DNA of 64,000 nt from Geothrix edaphica. GTDB taxonomy: Bacteria > Acidobacteriota > Holophagae > Holophagales > Holophagaceae. The notes beneath the pieces were generated by a model, which had not been told where the DNA came from, ran no database searches, and saw only the letters and a list, made by a program, of their open reading frames with translations. Both the position numbers and the translations under genes were made by a program. Positions 1-7,554 of this stretch are shown here, in pieces (the first letter of the stretch is position 1; the number at the start of each line of letters is the position of its first letter). The DNA is taken from the NCBI RefSeq assembly GCF_030268045.1, contig NZ_BSDC01000001.1, positions 744,001-808,000 of the forward strand, written 5' to 3'.

Positions 1-213
1 CACCCTCAGCCCGCAGGCTATTCGCAGATGCTCGAGGCCGCGGAGGCCCTGTCGAAGCCCTTCCCCTACGTCCGCATGGATTTCTATGCGGTGGACGGGA
101 AGGCCGTGCTGGGCGAGATGACCTTCACCCCCGCCGGGTGCATCGACACCGGCTACACGGACGAAGCCCAACACGCCATGGGTGCCCTGATCCACCTGCC
201 CGAACGCCTCTGA
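1..213 (+). CDS. TupA-like ATP-grasp protein (C-terminal fragment)
   Basis: The reading frame is open from the left edge to TGA at 211-213, so only about 70 C-terminal residues are present. The stretch FPYVRMDFYAVDGK followed by GEMTFTPAG matches the end of the TupA-like ATP-grasp family (ATP-dependent carboxylate-amine ligases found in teichuronic acid and capsule loci). In that family the final Asp, Glu and Asn-like residues bind Mg-ATP. The next gene, a glycosyltransferase, starts 2 bases after the stop, which implies co-transcription and a role in decorating the polysaccharide. Substrate cannot be inferred, and the start lies outside the window. Confidence 0.75.
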   Translation, partial: HPQPAGYSQMLEAAEALSKPFPYVRMDFYAVDGKAVLGEMTFTPAGCIDTGYTDEAQHAMGALIHLPERL

Positions 214-215
214 CA

Positions 216-1439
216 ATGAAACGCCCCTGTCATGCCGTGATCGTCACGCCCTATTTCTGGCCGATCCTCGCCTCCTCCACGCACCTCATGAAGGACCTCG
301 CAGAGGGGCTGGCCGAATCGGGACTGACCGTGACGGTGCTCACCAACGCGCCAGCCAACCTGACCGAGGTCGCCCTGGACCACCCGCGGCTCCAGGGTCG
401 CATCCACAGGGGCTGGAATCCGTTCATCCGGCGGCTGGGCGTGCTCCCGAAGGTCTGCGAGTATGCGTGGTTCCTCGCCTATTTCGTGTTGAGGGGCCTT
501 TTCGTCCCGAAAGTGGACCTCATCTTCGTGGCCTCCACACCGCCGCTGGCGGGTCTCCCGGCGGCCCTGCTGGCCCGGTTGAAGGGGGCCAAACTGGTCT
601 ATAACCTTCAGGATCTCTTCCCGGATTCCGCCGTGGTGGGCGGCATGCTCTCCGCCGGAAGCCCCATCTACCGGATCCTGCGGCGGGCGGAAGCCCTCAC
701 CTATCGCCTGTCGGACCGGGTCTCGGCCATCAGTCCCACTTTTTCGGAGCATGTGCACAGCCTCGCGCCGGGCACCCGCGTGGACACTGTGGAGAACTGG
801 GTGGACACGGACCACATCCGGCCGCTGGAGGCCGCTGAGGACCAGGCCATCACGACCTTCCGGCAGGGCGGTGGCTTCGTGGTGCAGTACGCCGGGAACA
901 TGGGGCTCATGCAGAACCTCGAGGTGATCCTCCAGGCCGCCCAGCGCCTGAAGGAGGACCGCGACATCCTGTTCGTGTTCATCGGCGATGGGAATGCCAA
1001 GGCCGGCCTGGAGGCCCTGGCCCGTGAGCGGGGACTGGCGAACTGTGTCTTCCTGCCCATGCAGCCCCTCGAACGGGTGCCGTCCGTCTACAACGCCTGT
1101 GATGTGGGCGTGATCCCGCTCAAGCCCGGGGCCGCCCATCTCGCGGTGCCCAGCAAGACCTGGAACTACCTGGCCGCCGGGCGCCCCGTCATCGGCTGCG
1201 TGGAGGACGACAGCCCCCTGGCGGCGGTGATCCGGGACAGCGGGTCCGGCTCGGTGGTGCCTCCAAGCGACGCCGAAGCGCTGGCCCAGGCGACCCTCGA
1301 GTACCGGAACTCGCCGGAGCGCGTGCGCGCGGACGGGCGGCGGGGGCGCGAGCATGTGGAGGCCCACCTGTCGCGTCGGATCGCCGTCGCGCGGTTTGCC
1401 CGGATGTTCAATGAGATGACGACGGAGGAAGGGACATGA
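216..1439 (+). CDS. Glycosyltransferase family 4, WbuB/WcaI-like
   Basis: A 407-residue cytoplasmic GT-B glycosyltransferase that probably adds one sugar to the lipid-linked repeat unit of the exopolysaccharide. The N-terminal acceptor domain starts VIVTPYFWPILASSTHLMKD (GT4 Rossmann fold). The C-terminal donor domain has YAGNMGLMQNLE near residue 225 and PSKTWNYLAAGRPVIG near residue 312, as in WbuB (L-FucNAc transferase of E. coli O26). ATG 216 is chosen because it fits the family N-terminus; the frame is open further upstream but overlaps the preceding gene. The stop overlaps the next ATG (ATGA), so the genes are translationally coupled. Donor specificity for FucNAc is inference, supported by the capF remnant at 6095. 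Confidence 0.85.
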   Translation: MKRPCHAVIVTPYFWPILASSTHLMKDLAEGLAESGLTVTVLTNAPANLTEVALDHPRLQGRIHRGWNPFIRRLGVLPKVCEYAWFLAYFVLRGLFVPKVDLIFVASTPPLAGLPAALLARLKGAKLVYNLQDLFPDSAVVGGMLSAGSPIYRILRRAEALTYRLSDRVSAISPTFSEHVHSLAPGTRVDTVENWVDTDHIRPLEAAEDQAITTFRQGGGFVVQYAGNMGLMQNLEVILQAAQRLKEDRDILFVFIGDGNAKAGLEALARERGLANCVFLPMQPLERVPSVYNACDVGVIPLKPGAAHLAVPSKTWNYLAAGRPVIGCVEDDSPLAAVIRDSGSGSVVPPSDAEALAQATLEYRNSPERVRADGRRGREHVEAHLSRRIAVARFARMFNEMTTEEGT

Positions 1440-2593
1440 GAGATGCTTTTCTCGCCTACAATCCCCCGACCATCGGCGATGCCGAGCGGGCGGAGGTGAT
1501 GGACACGCTCCAGACACCCTGGGTCACGACCGGGCCCAAGACCGTGGCCTTCGAGGCGGCCCTGAAGGCCCGCCTGGAGGCTCCCGCTGTGGTCGCGTTG
1601 AACTCCTGCACGGCGGGGTTGCATGTGGGGCTGGTCGCCCTGGGGGTGGGCCCCGGGGACGAGGTGATCGTTCCCGCCATGACGTTCTGCGCCACCGCGA
1701 ACGTGGTGGAACACGTGGGTGCGAAGCCGGTGCTGGTGGACGTCTGCCCCGATACCCTGACCCTATCCCCCGAGGCCGTGGCCGCAGCCGTCACGCCCAG
1801 GACCAAGGTGATCCTGCCCGTGCACTACGCCGGCCATCCCGCGCAAATGGACGAGTTGGACGCCCTGGCCGAGCGCCACGGCCTCGCGGTGCTCGAGGAC
1901 GCGGCCCATGCCATCACCGCCCGCTACAAGGGCCGCCTGATTGGTTCCAGATCGAACCTGGCCGCCTTCAGTTTCTACGCGACCAAGAACCTCACCACTG
2001 TCGAAGGGGGTTGCCTCACCGGGGACCCAGCCCTGGTGGAGAAGGCCCGGATCATCGGCCACCACGGCATGAACCGCGATGCCTGGAAGCGCTTCGACCG
2101 CTCGGGCACCTGGTACTACGAAGTGGTGCTCCCCGGCTTCAAGTACAACCTGACCGATATGCAGGCCGCCATCGGGCTGGTGCAGCTGAAGCGGCTCGCG
2201 GCCTTCCAGGCCCGCCGGCGCGAGGTGGTGGCCCGCTACGAATCCGGGTTCAAGGATCTGGCCGCGCTGGAACTGCCCGTCGAGCTGGAGTGGGCGCACT
2301 CCAGCTGGCACCTCTACGTGATCCGGCTGCGGACGGAGGCCCTGCGCATCGACCGGAACGCCTTCATCGACGGGCTGAAGGACCGCAATATCGGCACATC
2401 GGTGCACTACCTGCCGGTACACATGCACCCCTTCTACCGGGACAAGTACGGCTACCGGCCGGAGGACAATCCCGTGGCCGCCGCGGCCTACGAGCGCATG
2501 ATCAGCCTGCCCCTGCACGCCGGGCTGAGCGACGGGGACGTGGACGACGTGATCGCAGCCGTGCGCGACCTCGTGGCCCTGCACTCTGTCTGA
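1436..2593 (+). CDS. DegT/DnrJ/EryC1/StrS (ArnB-type) sugar aminotransferase
   Basis: A 385-residue PLP-dependent aminotransferase that converts a nucleotide-linked 4-keto sugar into the 4-amino sugar using glutamate. Visible motifs are VALNSCTAGLH (phosphate-binding turn), VLEDAAHAI (Asp contacting the PLP pyridine) and SFYATKNLTTVEGG, where Lys184 is the expected Schiff-base lysine. The part PGFKYNLTDMQAAIG strongly resembles ArnB. The likely substrate is the product of the 4,6-dehydratase at 15806-17746, giving a 4-amino-4,6-dideoxyhexose for the PglC-like enzyme encoded immediately downstream. It overlaps the upstream gene by 4 bases and lies one base from the next start. Exact sugar is unknown. 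Confidence 0.9.
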   Translation: MRDAFLAYNPPTIGDAERAEVMDTLQTPWVTTGPKTVAFEAALKARLEAPAVVALNSCTAGLHVGLVALGVGPGDEVIVPAMTFCATANVVEHVGAKPVLVDVCPDTLTLSPEAVAAAVTPRTKVILPVHYAGHPAQMDELDALAERHGLAVLEDAAHAITARYKGRLIGSRSNLAAFSFYATKNLTTVEGGCLTGDPALVEKARIIGHHGMNRDAWKRFDRSGTWYYEVVLPGFKYNLTDMQAAIGLVQLKRLAAFQARRREVVARYESGFKDLAALELPVELEWAHSSWHLYVIRLRTEALRIDRNAFIDGLKDRNIGTSVHYLPVHMHPFYRDKYGYRPEDNPVAAAAYERMISLPLHAGLSDGDVDDVIAAVRDLVALHSV

Positions 2594-2594
2594 G

Positions 2595-3206
2595 ATGGCC
2601 AAGCGGGCCTTCGATCTCTTCTGGGCCCTCCTCGGGCTGGTGCTGCTTTCACCGGCCCTGCTGGTGATCGCCCTGGCGGTGAAGCTGGAGGACCGCGGCC
2701 CCGTCTTCTTCCGCCAGGTGCGGATCGGGCGGGGCGGGCGCCCCTTCCGGATCTGGAAGTTCCGCACCATGGGCGTCGATGCCGAGCGGCAGGGCCGGGC
2801 CATCACCGTGGGCCAGGATCCACGGATCACGCGCCTGGGCCGCCACCTCAGGAACGCGAAGCTGGACGAGCTGCCGCAGCTCATGAACGTCGTCGCTGGC
2901 GAGATGAGCCTGGTGGGGCCGCGCCCGGAAGTGCCGCAGTTCGTGGCGCACTACACGGATGCCCAGCGGGTCATCCTGGATCTGAGGCCGGGCATCACGG
3001 ATCTGGCGTCCATTAAGTACCGCCATGAGAGCGAGCTGCTCGCGCAAGCCGAACGTCCCGACGAGGCCTACCTCCGGGTGGTGCTCCCCGACAAGATCCG
3101 CATCAACCTGGCCTATGCGGCGCAGGCCAGCCTGTGGTCGGACTTCCGCGTCATCCTGGCCACCCTGGGCCTGGCGCCGGCGCCCCGGATTCCCGGCACC
3201 CACTGA
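2595..3206 (+). CDS. Initiating sugar-phosphate transferase (PglC-like)
   Basis: A 203-residue monotopic phosphoglycosyl transferase that moves a sugar-1-phosphate from UDP-sugar to undecaprenyl phosphate at the inner face of the cytoplasmic membrane, the first committed step of polysaccharide assembly. A hydrophobic re-entrant helix spans residues 4-26. It is followed by GPVFFRQVRIGRGG, FRIWKFRTM, the catalytic Asp-Glu pair in KLDELPQL, and SLVGPRPEVP. The short length without extra N-terminal TM helices places it with PglC rather than WcaJ/WbaP. Adjacency to the aminotransferase suggests an amino-dideoxy sugar as first residue (inference). Confidence 0.9.
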   Translation: MAKRAFDLFWALLGLVLLSPALLVIALAVKLEDRGPVFFRQVRIGRGGRPFRIWKFRTMGVDAERQGRAITVGQDPRITRLGRHLRNAKLDELPQLMNVVAGEMSLVGPRPEVPQFVAHYTDAQRVILDLRPGITDLASIKYRHESELLAQAERPDEAYLRVVLPDKIRINLAYAAQASLWSDFRVILATLGLAPAPRIPGTH

Positions 3207-3393
3207 TCCCGCGGCACCGCCTGGCCGGAGCGTTCAGTCCTTCCGCCAGACGAAGCGATGCATATAGTCCACTCGGGGGCGGAAACAGGGCGGGACGATG
3301 GGTAAATCAAGTTATGGATCGGCCGTCATGAATGTCATGATAGCCGTAGAGTGAATATGAAAATCACGCCAATGCGACTTGGAGGCACCCAGC
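3207..3393. other. Intergenic region before the beta-helix gene
   Basis: About 190 bases between the initiating transferase and the small leader ORF. No convincing gene is seen. The stretch 3326-3365 is less GC-rich than its surroundings and contains two copies of the palindrome TCATGA three bases apart (3326-3340). It could host a promoter for the beta-helix gene, but no clean -35/-10 pair was found. Confidence 0.4.
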
Positions 3394-3462
3394 ATGGTCA
3401 AGTCTTCCTCCCCCGGGCCGGTGCTTCCGCCGCGGTTCCCGGGCAGGAGGCCTGGATCATGA
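3394..3462 (+). CDS. Candidate 22-codon leader ORF coupled to the beta-helix gene
   Basis: ATG at 3394 is preceded at 8 bases by TTGGAGG (3379-3385), one of the best Shine-Dalgarno sequences in the locus. The frame encodes 22 residues rich in Ser, Pro, Gly and Arg, beginning MVKSSSPGPVLPPR. It ends in a TGA that overlaps the ATG of the next gene by 4 bases (ATGA at 3459-3462). This is the arrangement of a translated leader that controls re-initiation. No homolog is recognised, and it could be fortuitous since the downstream gene also has its own AGGAGG inside this ORF. Confidence 0.4.
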   Translation: MVKSSSPGPVLPPRFPGRRPGS

Positions 3463-6041
3463 CCCGCTTCCCGGCGTGGCTGCTCGCGCTGGTCCTCGCC
3501 GCAGGCATGGGCCGCGCGGGTGAACCCGTGCAGCGCTTCTTCGTGTCCCCGGCAGGACGGGACAGCTGGTCGGGCCATCTGTCGGCGCCGAGCGCCGATG
3601 GAACGGATGGCCCCTTCGCCACCCTCGGTCGGGCGAGGGATGCGGTCCGCGCGCTGAAGCGGGAGGGGGGAGGCGCCGGGCCGGTGTCCGTGCAGCTCCG
3701 GGGCGGGGCGTACTACCTGGAAGGACCAGTCGTCTTCGGCCCCGAGGACTCGGGCACGGCCCAGGCCCCCGTGTCGTACGAAGCCTATCCGGGAGAACGA
3801 CCGGAGCTGATCGGAGGCCGGCGGCTCACTGGATTCCAGGCACCCCCGCCGGGGAAGCCGCTCCAGATCGATCTGCCCCGTCTCCCGGGCGCGGGCTGGC
3901 GGTTCCGCTCCCTCTTCGTCGCGGGGCGCCGGGAAGTGCGGGCCCGCTATCCGAACCTTGATCCGGCCGATCCCATCCGCAGGGGGTTCCTCTTCGCGGC
4001 GGCGCAGCCTGGATATGTGGCTTTCGGGGTGACCGTGGGCGGCATCCACGGAGCGGGGGACTGGCTGGAATACCGGCTCACGGTGCCCGCGGCGGGAGAC
4101 TATGCCCTGTGGCTGCACTACGGCGCGGCGAACGCGCCCTACGGATTCTCCGCCATGGATGGCCGCTGTGCCGTCTCGGTGGACGGCCGGGCCCCGGTCG
4201 CCCTGGCGGATCTGGAGGATACGGGGGCCTGGAAGCCCGTGCGCTGGGGGCGGGCGGCCACCTTTCACCTGTCGGCGGGCGAGCATCGCCTGCGCTGGCA
4301 GAACCGAAAGGGCGGGGGGCTGGTGCTCGACGCGCTGGCCCTGTGCGACGATCCCCGGTGGCGGCCTTCGGGCGCGGACTTGCCCCCTCCGGCCCAGGGG
4401 CGGCTGGTGACCCTGTCGGCCAAGGATTTCCTCCTTGCCCGGGCTCCGCAGATGGTGGTGAGCGGCGCTGGCGGCGGACCGAAGGATGCCCTCTGGTGCG
4501 CCCCGGGCGAGTGGCATCCGGCCTGGTCCACGGCACCCGATGCGGAAGTGCACATCTTCCCCTCCGGCGAGTGCCGTGCCTTTTCGGAGATCCTCTCCAT
4601 CCAAGGCCACGACCGGGCCACGGGCCGTGTCGCGCTGGGCGGACCGGAGACCCTGGCCGCCCTGAATCCCGGCGACCGGTTCTTCATCGAGAACATCCGG
4701 GAGGAACTGGATGCGCCGGGGGAGTGGCATGTGGATGCGCAAACGGGCCGCCTCACCTACCTGCCCCGGCCGGGTTTCTCGGCGCGGACCGAAGTGATCG
4801 TCCCCCTGACCCGCCGCCTGCTGCAGGTGGAGGGGCGCCACGCGCCCCAGGGCTCCGTGCGACATCTCCGTTTCGCGGGACTGGTCCTCCGGGACACGGA
4901 CTGGGCGCGGGGCGGGGCGAGCGCGGGCTACGGCGTGGGCGAGGACGCCGCCATCGTCCTGCGGGGGGCCGAGGCCTGCGTGGTGGAGGACTGCCGCTTC
5001 CTGAACCTGGGAGGGTATGCCGTGGCCCTGGACCAGGGGCGCGGCCACGTCGTCCAGAACTGCGAGGTGGCGCATGCGGGAGGCGGGGGTGTGCTCGTGC
5101 GCGACAGCGCGGGGAACCGGATCACCGACAACCACCTGCATCACCTTGGCGAAGCCTATGCGCACGTGGGGGGCGTGGTGCTCGCGAGCGGGGCGGCGGA
5201 GAACCAGGTGGCCCACAATGCCATCCACGACTCCGCCCGCTATGGCATCTCCCTGAAGAATGCGGGCGGGCGCAATGTCATCGAGTACAACCTCATCCAG
5301 AACACCTGCCTGGAGACCTCTGATGCCGGCGGCATCGAAGTGACCCAGCACGACCGCGCCGTCCGCAGCGGCAGCTGGATCCGCTTCAACCGGGTGGCCG
5401 ACACCATCGGCTACACCTCGAGCTTCGGCGAGCCCTCCTTCCTCGCCTGGGGCATCTACCTCGATTCCTTCGCCAGCGGGTACGAAGTGCGGGGCAATGT
5501 GGTCTGCCGAGCCTGGAACGGCGGCATCATGCTCCAGGGAGGCCGGGGGAATCGGGTGGTGAACAATGTCTTCGTGGACGGCCAGGTCGCGCAGGGCACT
5601 CTGGCCAACTTCGAGGGCCAGGCCAGGGATCTCCAGTTGATGAGCAACGTCATCGCCTACAGTGCCCCCGGTGCCACCACCTTCGTCACTGGGACCCTTG
5701 GCCCCGAGGTCATCCAGGTGGACCGCAACCTCTACTTCCCGCCTCTGGGCGCGCCGCCCCGCTTCGGGGCGGGGGGCGGCCAGAGCCTGGCCGAGTGGCG
5801 GCAGGCTGGCAGAGACCGCGGATCCAAGGTGGGGGACCCTCTCTTCCAGAACCCGCGGGGGGACGACTACACCCTGCGGCCCGGATCTCCCGCCTACCTG
5901 CTCGGCTTCCAGGCCCTCCCGCCCCCGCGGCTATGGGGCCCCAGGCGCCGGCCCTGCACGTGCGCCATCCTCCCTGCGGGGCCGCGGTTCTGGGGCAAGG
6001 GGGGAGAGCGGCCCGTCCGTCAGACGAGACCAGGTGAGTGA
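3459..6041 (+). CDS. Secreted right-handed beta-helix protein with CBM6-like insert
   Basis: An 860-residue exported protein. ATG 3459 is preferred over upstream ATGs because AGGAGG lies at 3444-3449 and the product then starts with a Sec signal peptide (MTRFPAWLLALVLAAG, cut near GRAG). A DUF1565-like start (FFVSPAGRDSWSG) is followed by an early helix rung. Residues about 185-297 form a carbohydrate-binding-module-like insert (GDWLEYRLTVPAAGDYALWL). From about residue 470 there are many parallel beta-helix rungs with NxI/NxV turns (ENQVAHNAIHDS, RNVIEYNLIQNT). The fold is shared with polysaccharide lyases and C5-epimerases, so it may trim, modify or bind the exopolysaccharide. The catalytic residues were not identified. 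A distant paralog is encoded at 13256-15724. Confidence 0.8.
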   Translation: MTRFPAWLLALVLAAGMGRAGEPVQRFFVSPAGRDSWSGHLSAPSADGTDGPFATLGRARDAVRALKREGGGAGPVSVQLRGGAYYLEGPVVFGPEDSGTAQAPVSYEAYPGERPELIGGRRLTGFQAPPPGKPLQIDLPRLPGAGWRFRSLFVAGRREVRARYPNLDPADPIRRGFLFAAAQPGYVAFGVTVGGIHGAGDWLEYRLTVPAAGDYALWLHYGAANAPYGFSAMDGRCAVSVDGRAPVALADLEDTGAWKPVRWGRAATFHLSAGEHRLRWQNRKGGGLVLDALALCDDPRWRPSGADLPPPAQGRLVTLSAKDFLLARAPQMVVSGAGGGPKDALWCAPGEWHPAWSTAPDAEVHIFPSGECRAFSEILSIQGHDRATGRVALGGPETLAALNPGDRFFIENIREELDAPGEWHVDAQTGRLTYLPRPGFSARTEVIVPLTRRLLQVEGRHAPQGSVRHLRFAGLVLRDTDWARGGASAGYGVGEDAAIVLRGAEACVVEDCRFLNLGGYAVALDQGRGHVVQNCEVAHAGGGGVLVRDSAGNRITDNHLHHLGEAYAHVGGVVLASGAAENQVAHNAIHDSARYGISLKNAGGRNVIEYNLIQNTCLETSDAGGIEVTQHDRAVRSGSWIRFNRVADTIGYTSSFGEPSFLAWGIYLDSFASGYEVRGNVVCRAWNGGIMLQGGRGNRVVNNVFVDGQVAQGTLANFEGQARDLQLMSNVIAYSAPGATTFVTGTLGPEVIQVDRNLYFPPLGAPPRFGAGGGQSLAEWRQAGRDRGSKVGDPLFQNPRGDDYTLRPGSPAYLLGFQALPPPRLWGPRRRPCTCAILPAGPRFWGKGGERPVRQTRPGE

Positions 6042-6094
6042 CACTCGAGGCAAGTCCACGCAAGCATGCCATGCGGTTCAGCAAGGAGAGGGAT

Positions 6095-6217
6095 ATGGAA
6101 ACAGTTGTGGTGACGGGCTCCGCCGGTTTCATCGGACGCAACCTGGTGGCCACCCTCTTCTGGGCCAGCGAGCCCTTCGATCCCCAGTGGCCGGACACCC
6201 ATGCCCTGCCTGTCTGA
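6095..6217 (+). pseudogene. capF/wbjC remnant: N-terminus fused to C-terminus by internal deletion
   Basis: A 40-codon ORF with a good ribosome binding site (AAGGAG, 6083-6088). Residues 1-21 are a dinucleotide-binding start (VVVTGSAGFIGRNLVATL, TGxxGFIG). Residues 22-40 (FWASEPFDPQWPDTHALPV) match, from memory of the family, the conserved extreme C-terminus of CapF/WbjC, which ends like FDPxxPDTxxLxV. A normal CapF has about 370 residues, so the reductase core and cupin domain are gone and the ends are joined in frame. CapF reduces UDP-2-acetamido-2,6-dideoxy-L-talo-4-hexulose in UDP-L-FucNAc synthesis. It cannot be an active enzyme. Confidence 0.75.
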
Positions 6218-6258
6218 AGTAGCGCCTGGCGGCTGCCTCCACCCCTCCGCCCACCGGG

Positions 6259-7554
6259 ATGGTTGCGATGACTAGCGCCCTCCTGGACGGTCTGGCCGAG
6301 CGGGCCTCCCGCTATCGACCCATTCTGGGCTCGGTGGCCGCGCTGTTCAGCGGCAACATGGCCGCGTCCATCCTCGGGGCCCTGGGCGGGCTGCTGGTGG
6401 CCCGGTTCATCGGTCCCGAGGAAGCGGGCCGCTTCCGCACCTACACCATCCCCCTTCTGTATCTCACCTTCCTGCATCTCGGGACCTTCGACGGGCTCTG
6501 GCGGCAGATCCCCTTCTACACGGGGCGCAACCAGCCGGATCAGGTCGAAGTCGTCGCCTCGGCCGCCGGGGCCTGGAACCTGCTGGTGTCCGCCGGGGCT
6601 TCGGGGGTCTTCCTGGCCCTGGCCGTGGCGGCCATCATCCGCGGGGACCTCTACGCCTTCAGCGGCTGGCTCTCCCAGGTGCTCTCCGCCTGGGGGGTGT
6701 ACTACGCAGGGTATCTGCGCGCCACCTACCGGACCATCCACCAGTTCGTGTCTCTTGCCCGGGTCCAGCTCATCCAGGCTGCGCTCAGCTTCGCGCTGGT
6801 CTTCCTCGTTCCCTTCCTGGGCTTCTTCGGACTATGCCTGCGAGGGTCTGTTCCGGGCCTGGCCGGGACCGGCCTCCTCCACCGGGGCAGACCCCTGCGC
6901 ATCCGCTACCGGCTGGACCGCCGGGCCCTCGGTGAAGTCGTGCGGGTGGGGCTTCCCTTCAGCCTCTGGGGGAGTCTGAACACCTCCATCTGGGTTGCCA
7001 CGGAAAGCGCCCTGATGCTTTCGCTCGGAGGGCTGACGGGCCTCGGGCTCTTCGCCGTGGCCGTCGTCATCCGCGATGGCCTGAACGTCCTCCCCCAGTC
7101 GGTCTACCAGGTGCTCACTCCCAGGGTCGTCGAGGCCTATGCGCGGGAGGGCAGCGTGCGCACCGCCCATGCCCGCTCGCTGTTCGTCACCGCCGGTTTG
7201 ACGCTCACCATGCTGGCTGTGGTGGGGCTCAGCTCGGTCCTGCTGGGCCTGCTGGTGCCCTGGGCGATCCCCAAGTACGCCCAGGGGGTGCCTCTGATGA
7301 AGGTCTGCCTCTGGTTCTCGGTCATCGAGGCCGCCTCGCTGCCCTTCAACACCTTGTTCGCCACCGGGCGGTCCTGGCTCTGGGGCCGGGGCATCCTCGT
7401 CGGGCTGGTGGTGTTCCCCCTCAGCAGCTACCTGCTGGTTCCGGTCGTGGGAGGCATGATGGCGGTGGGGCTGGGATCGCTCCTCGGCCGGGTCGCCCGG
7501 ACGCTGGTCGGATACTTGGAACTCGCAGTGCTGACACGCAAGGAGCGGCCATGA
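6259..7554 (+). CDS. Polysaccharide flippase (Wzx-like, MOP superfamily)
   Basis: A 431-residue polytopic membrane protein with about 12 hydrophobic segments, likely flipping undecaprenyl-linked repeat units across the inner membrane. It begins with a helix around AALFSGNMAASILGALGGLLVA (residues 29-50), followed by GPEEAGRFR, a pattern seen in PST/MATE-like flippases. Start could be ATG 6259 or ATG 6268; neither has a strong Shine-Dalgarno. The stop overlaps the polymerase start (ATGA). The gene follows the deleted capF, so the deletion has not cut it off from the operon. Confidence 0.8.
   Translation: MVAMTSALLDGLAERASRYRPILGSVAALFSGNMAASILGALGGLLVARFIGPEEAGRFRTYTIPLLYLTFLHLGTFDGLWRQIPFYTGRNQPDQVEVVASAAGAWNLLVSAGASGVFLALAVAAIIRGDLYAFSGWLSQVLSAWGVYYAGYLRATYRTIHQFVSLARVQLIQAALSFALVFLVPFLGFFGLCLRGSVPGLAGTGLLHRGRPLRIRYRLDRRALGEVVRVGLPFSLWGSLNTSIWVATESALMLSLGGLTGLGLFAVAVVIRDGLNVLPQSVYQVLTPRVVEAYAREGSVRTAHARSLFVTAGLTLTMLAVVGLSSVLLGLLVPWAIPKYAQGVPLMKVCLWFSVIEAASLPFNTLFATGRSWLWGRGILVGLVVFPLSSYLLVPVVGGMMAVGLGSLLGRVARTLVGYLELAVLTRKERP

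Noticed and set aside
5880-6041. Frameshift at the end of the secreted beta-helix gene
   Set aside because: The last residues are Pro/Arg-rich and poorly conserved, but the frame stays open and no better continuation was found in the other frames.
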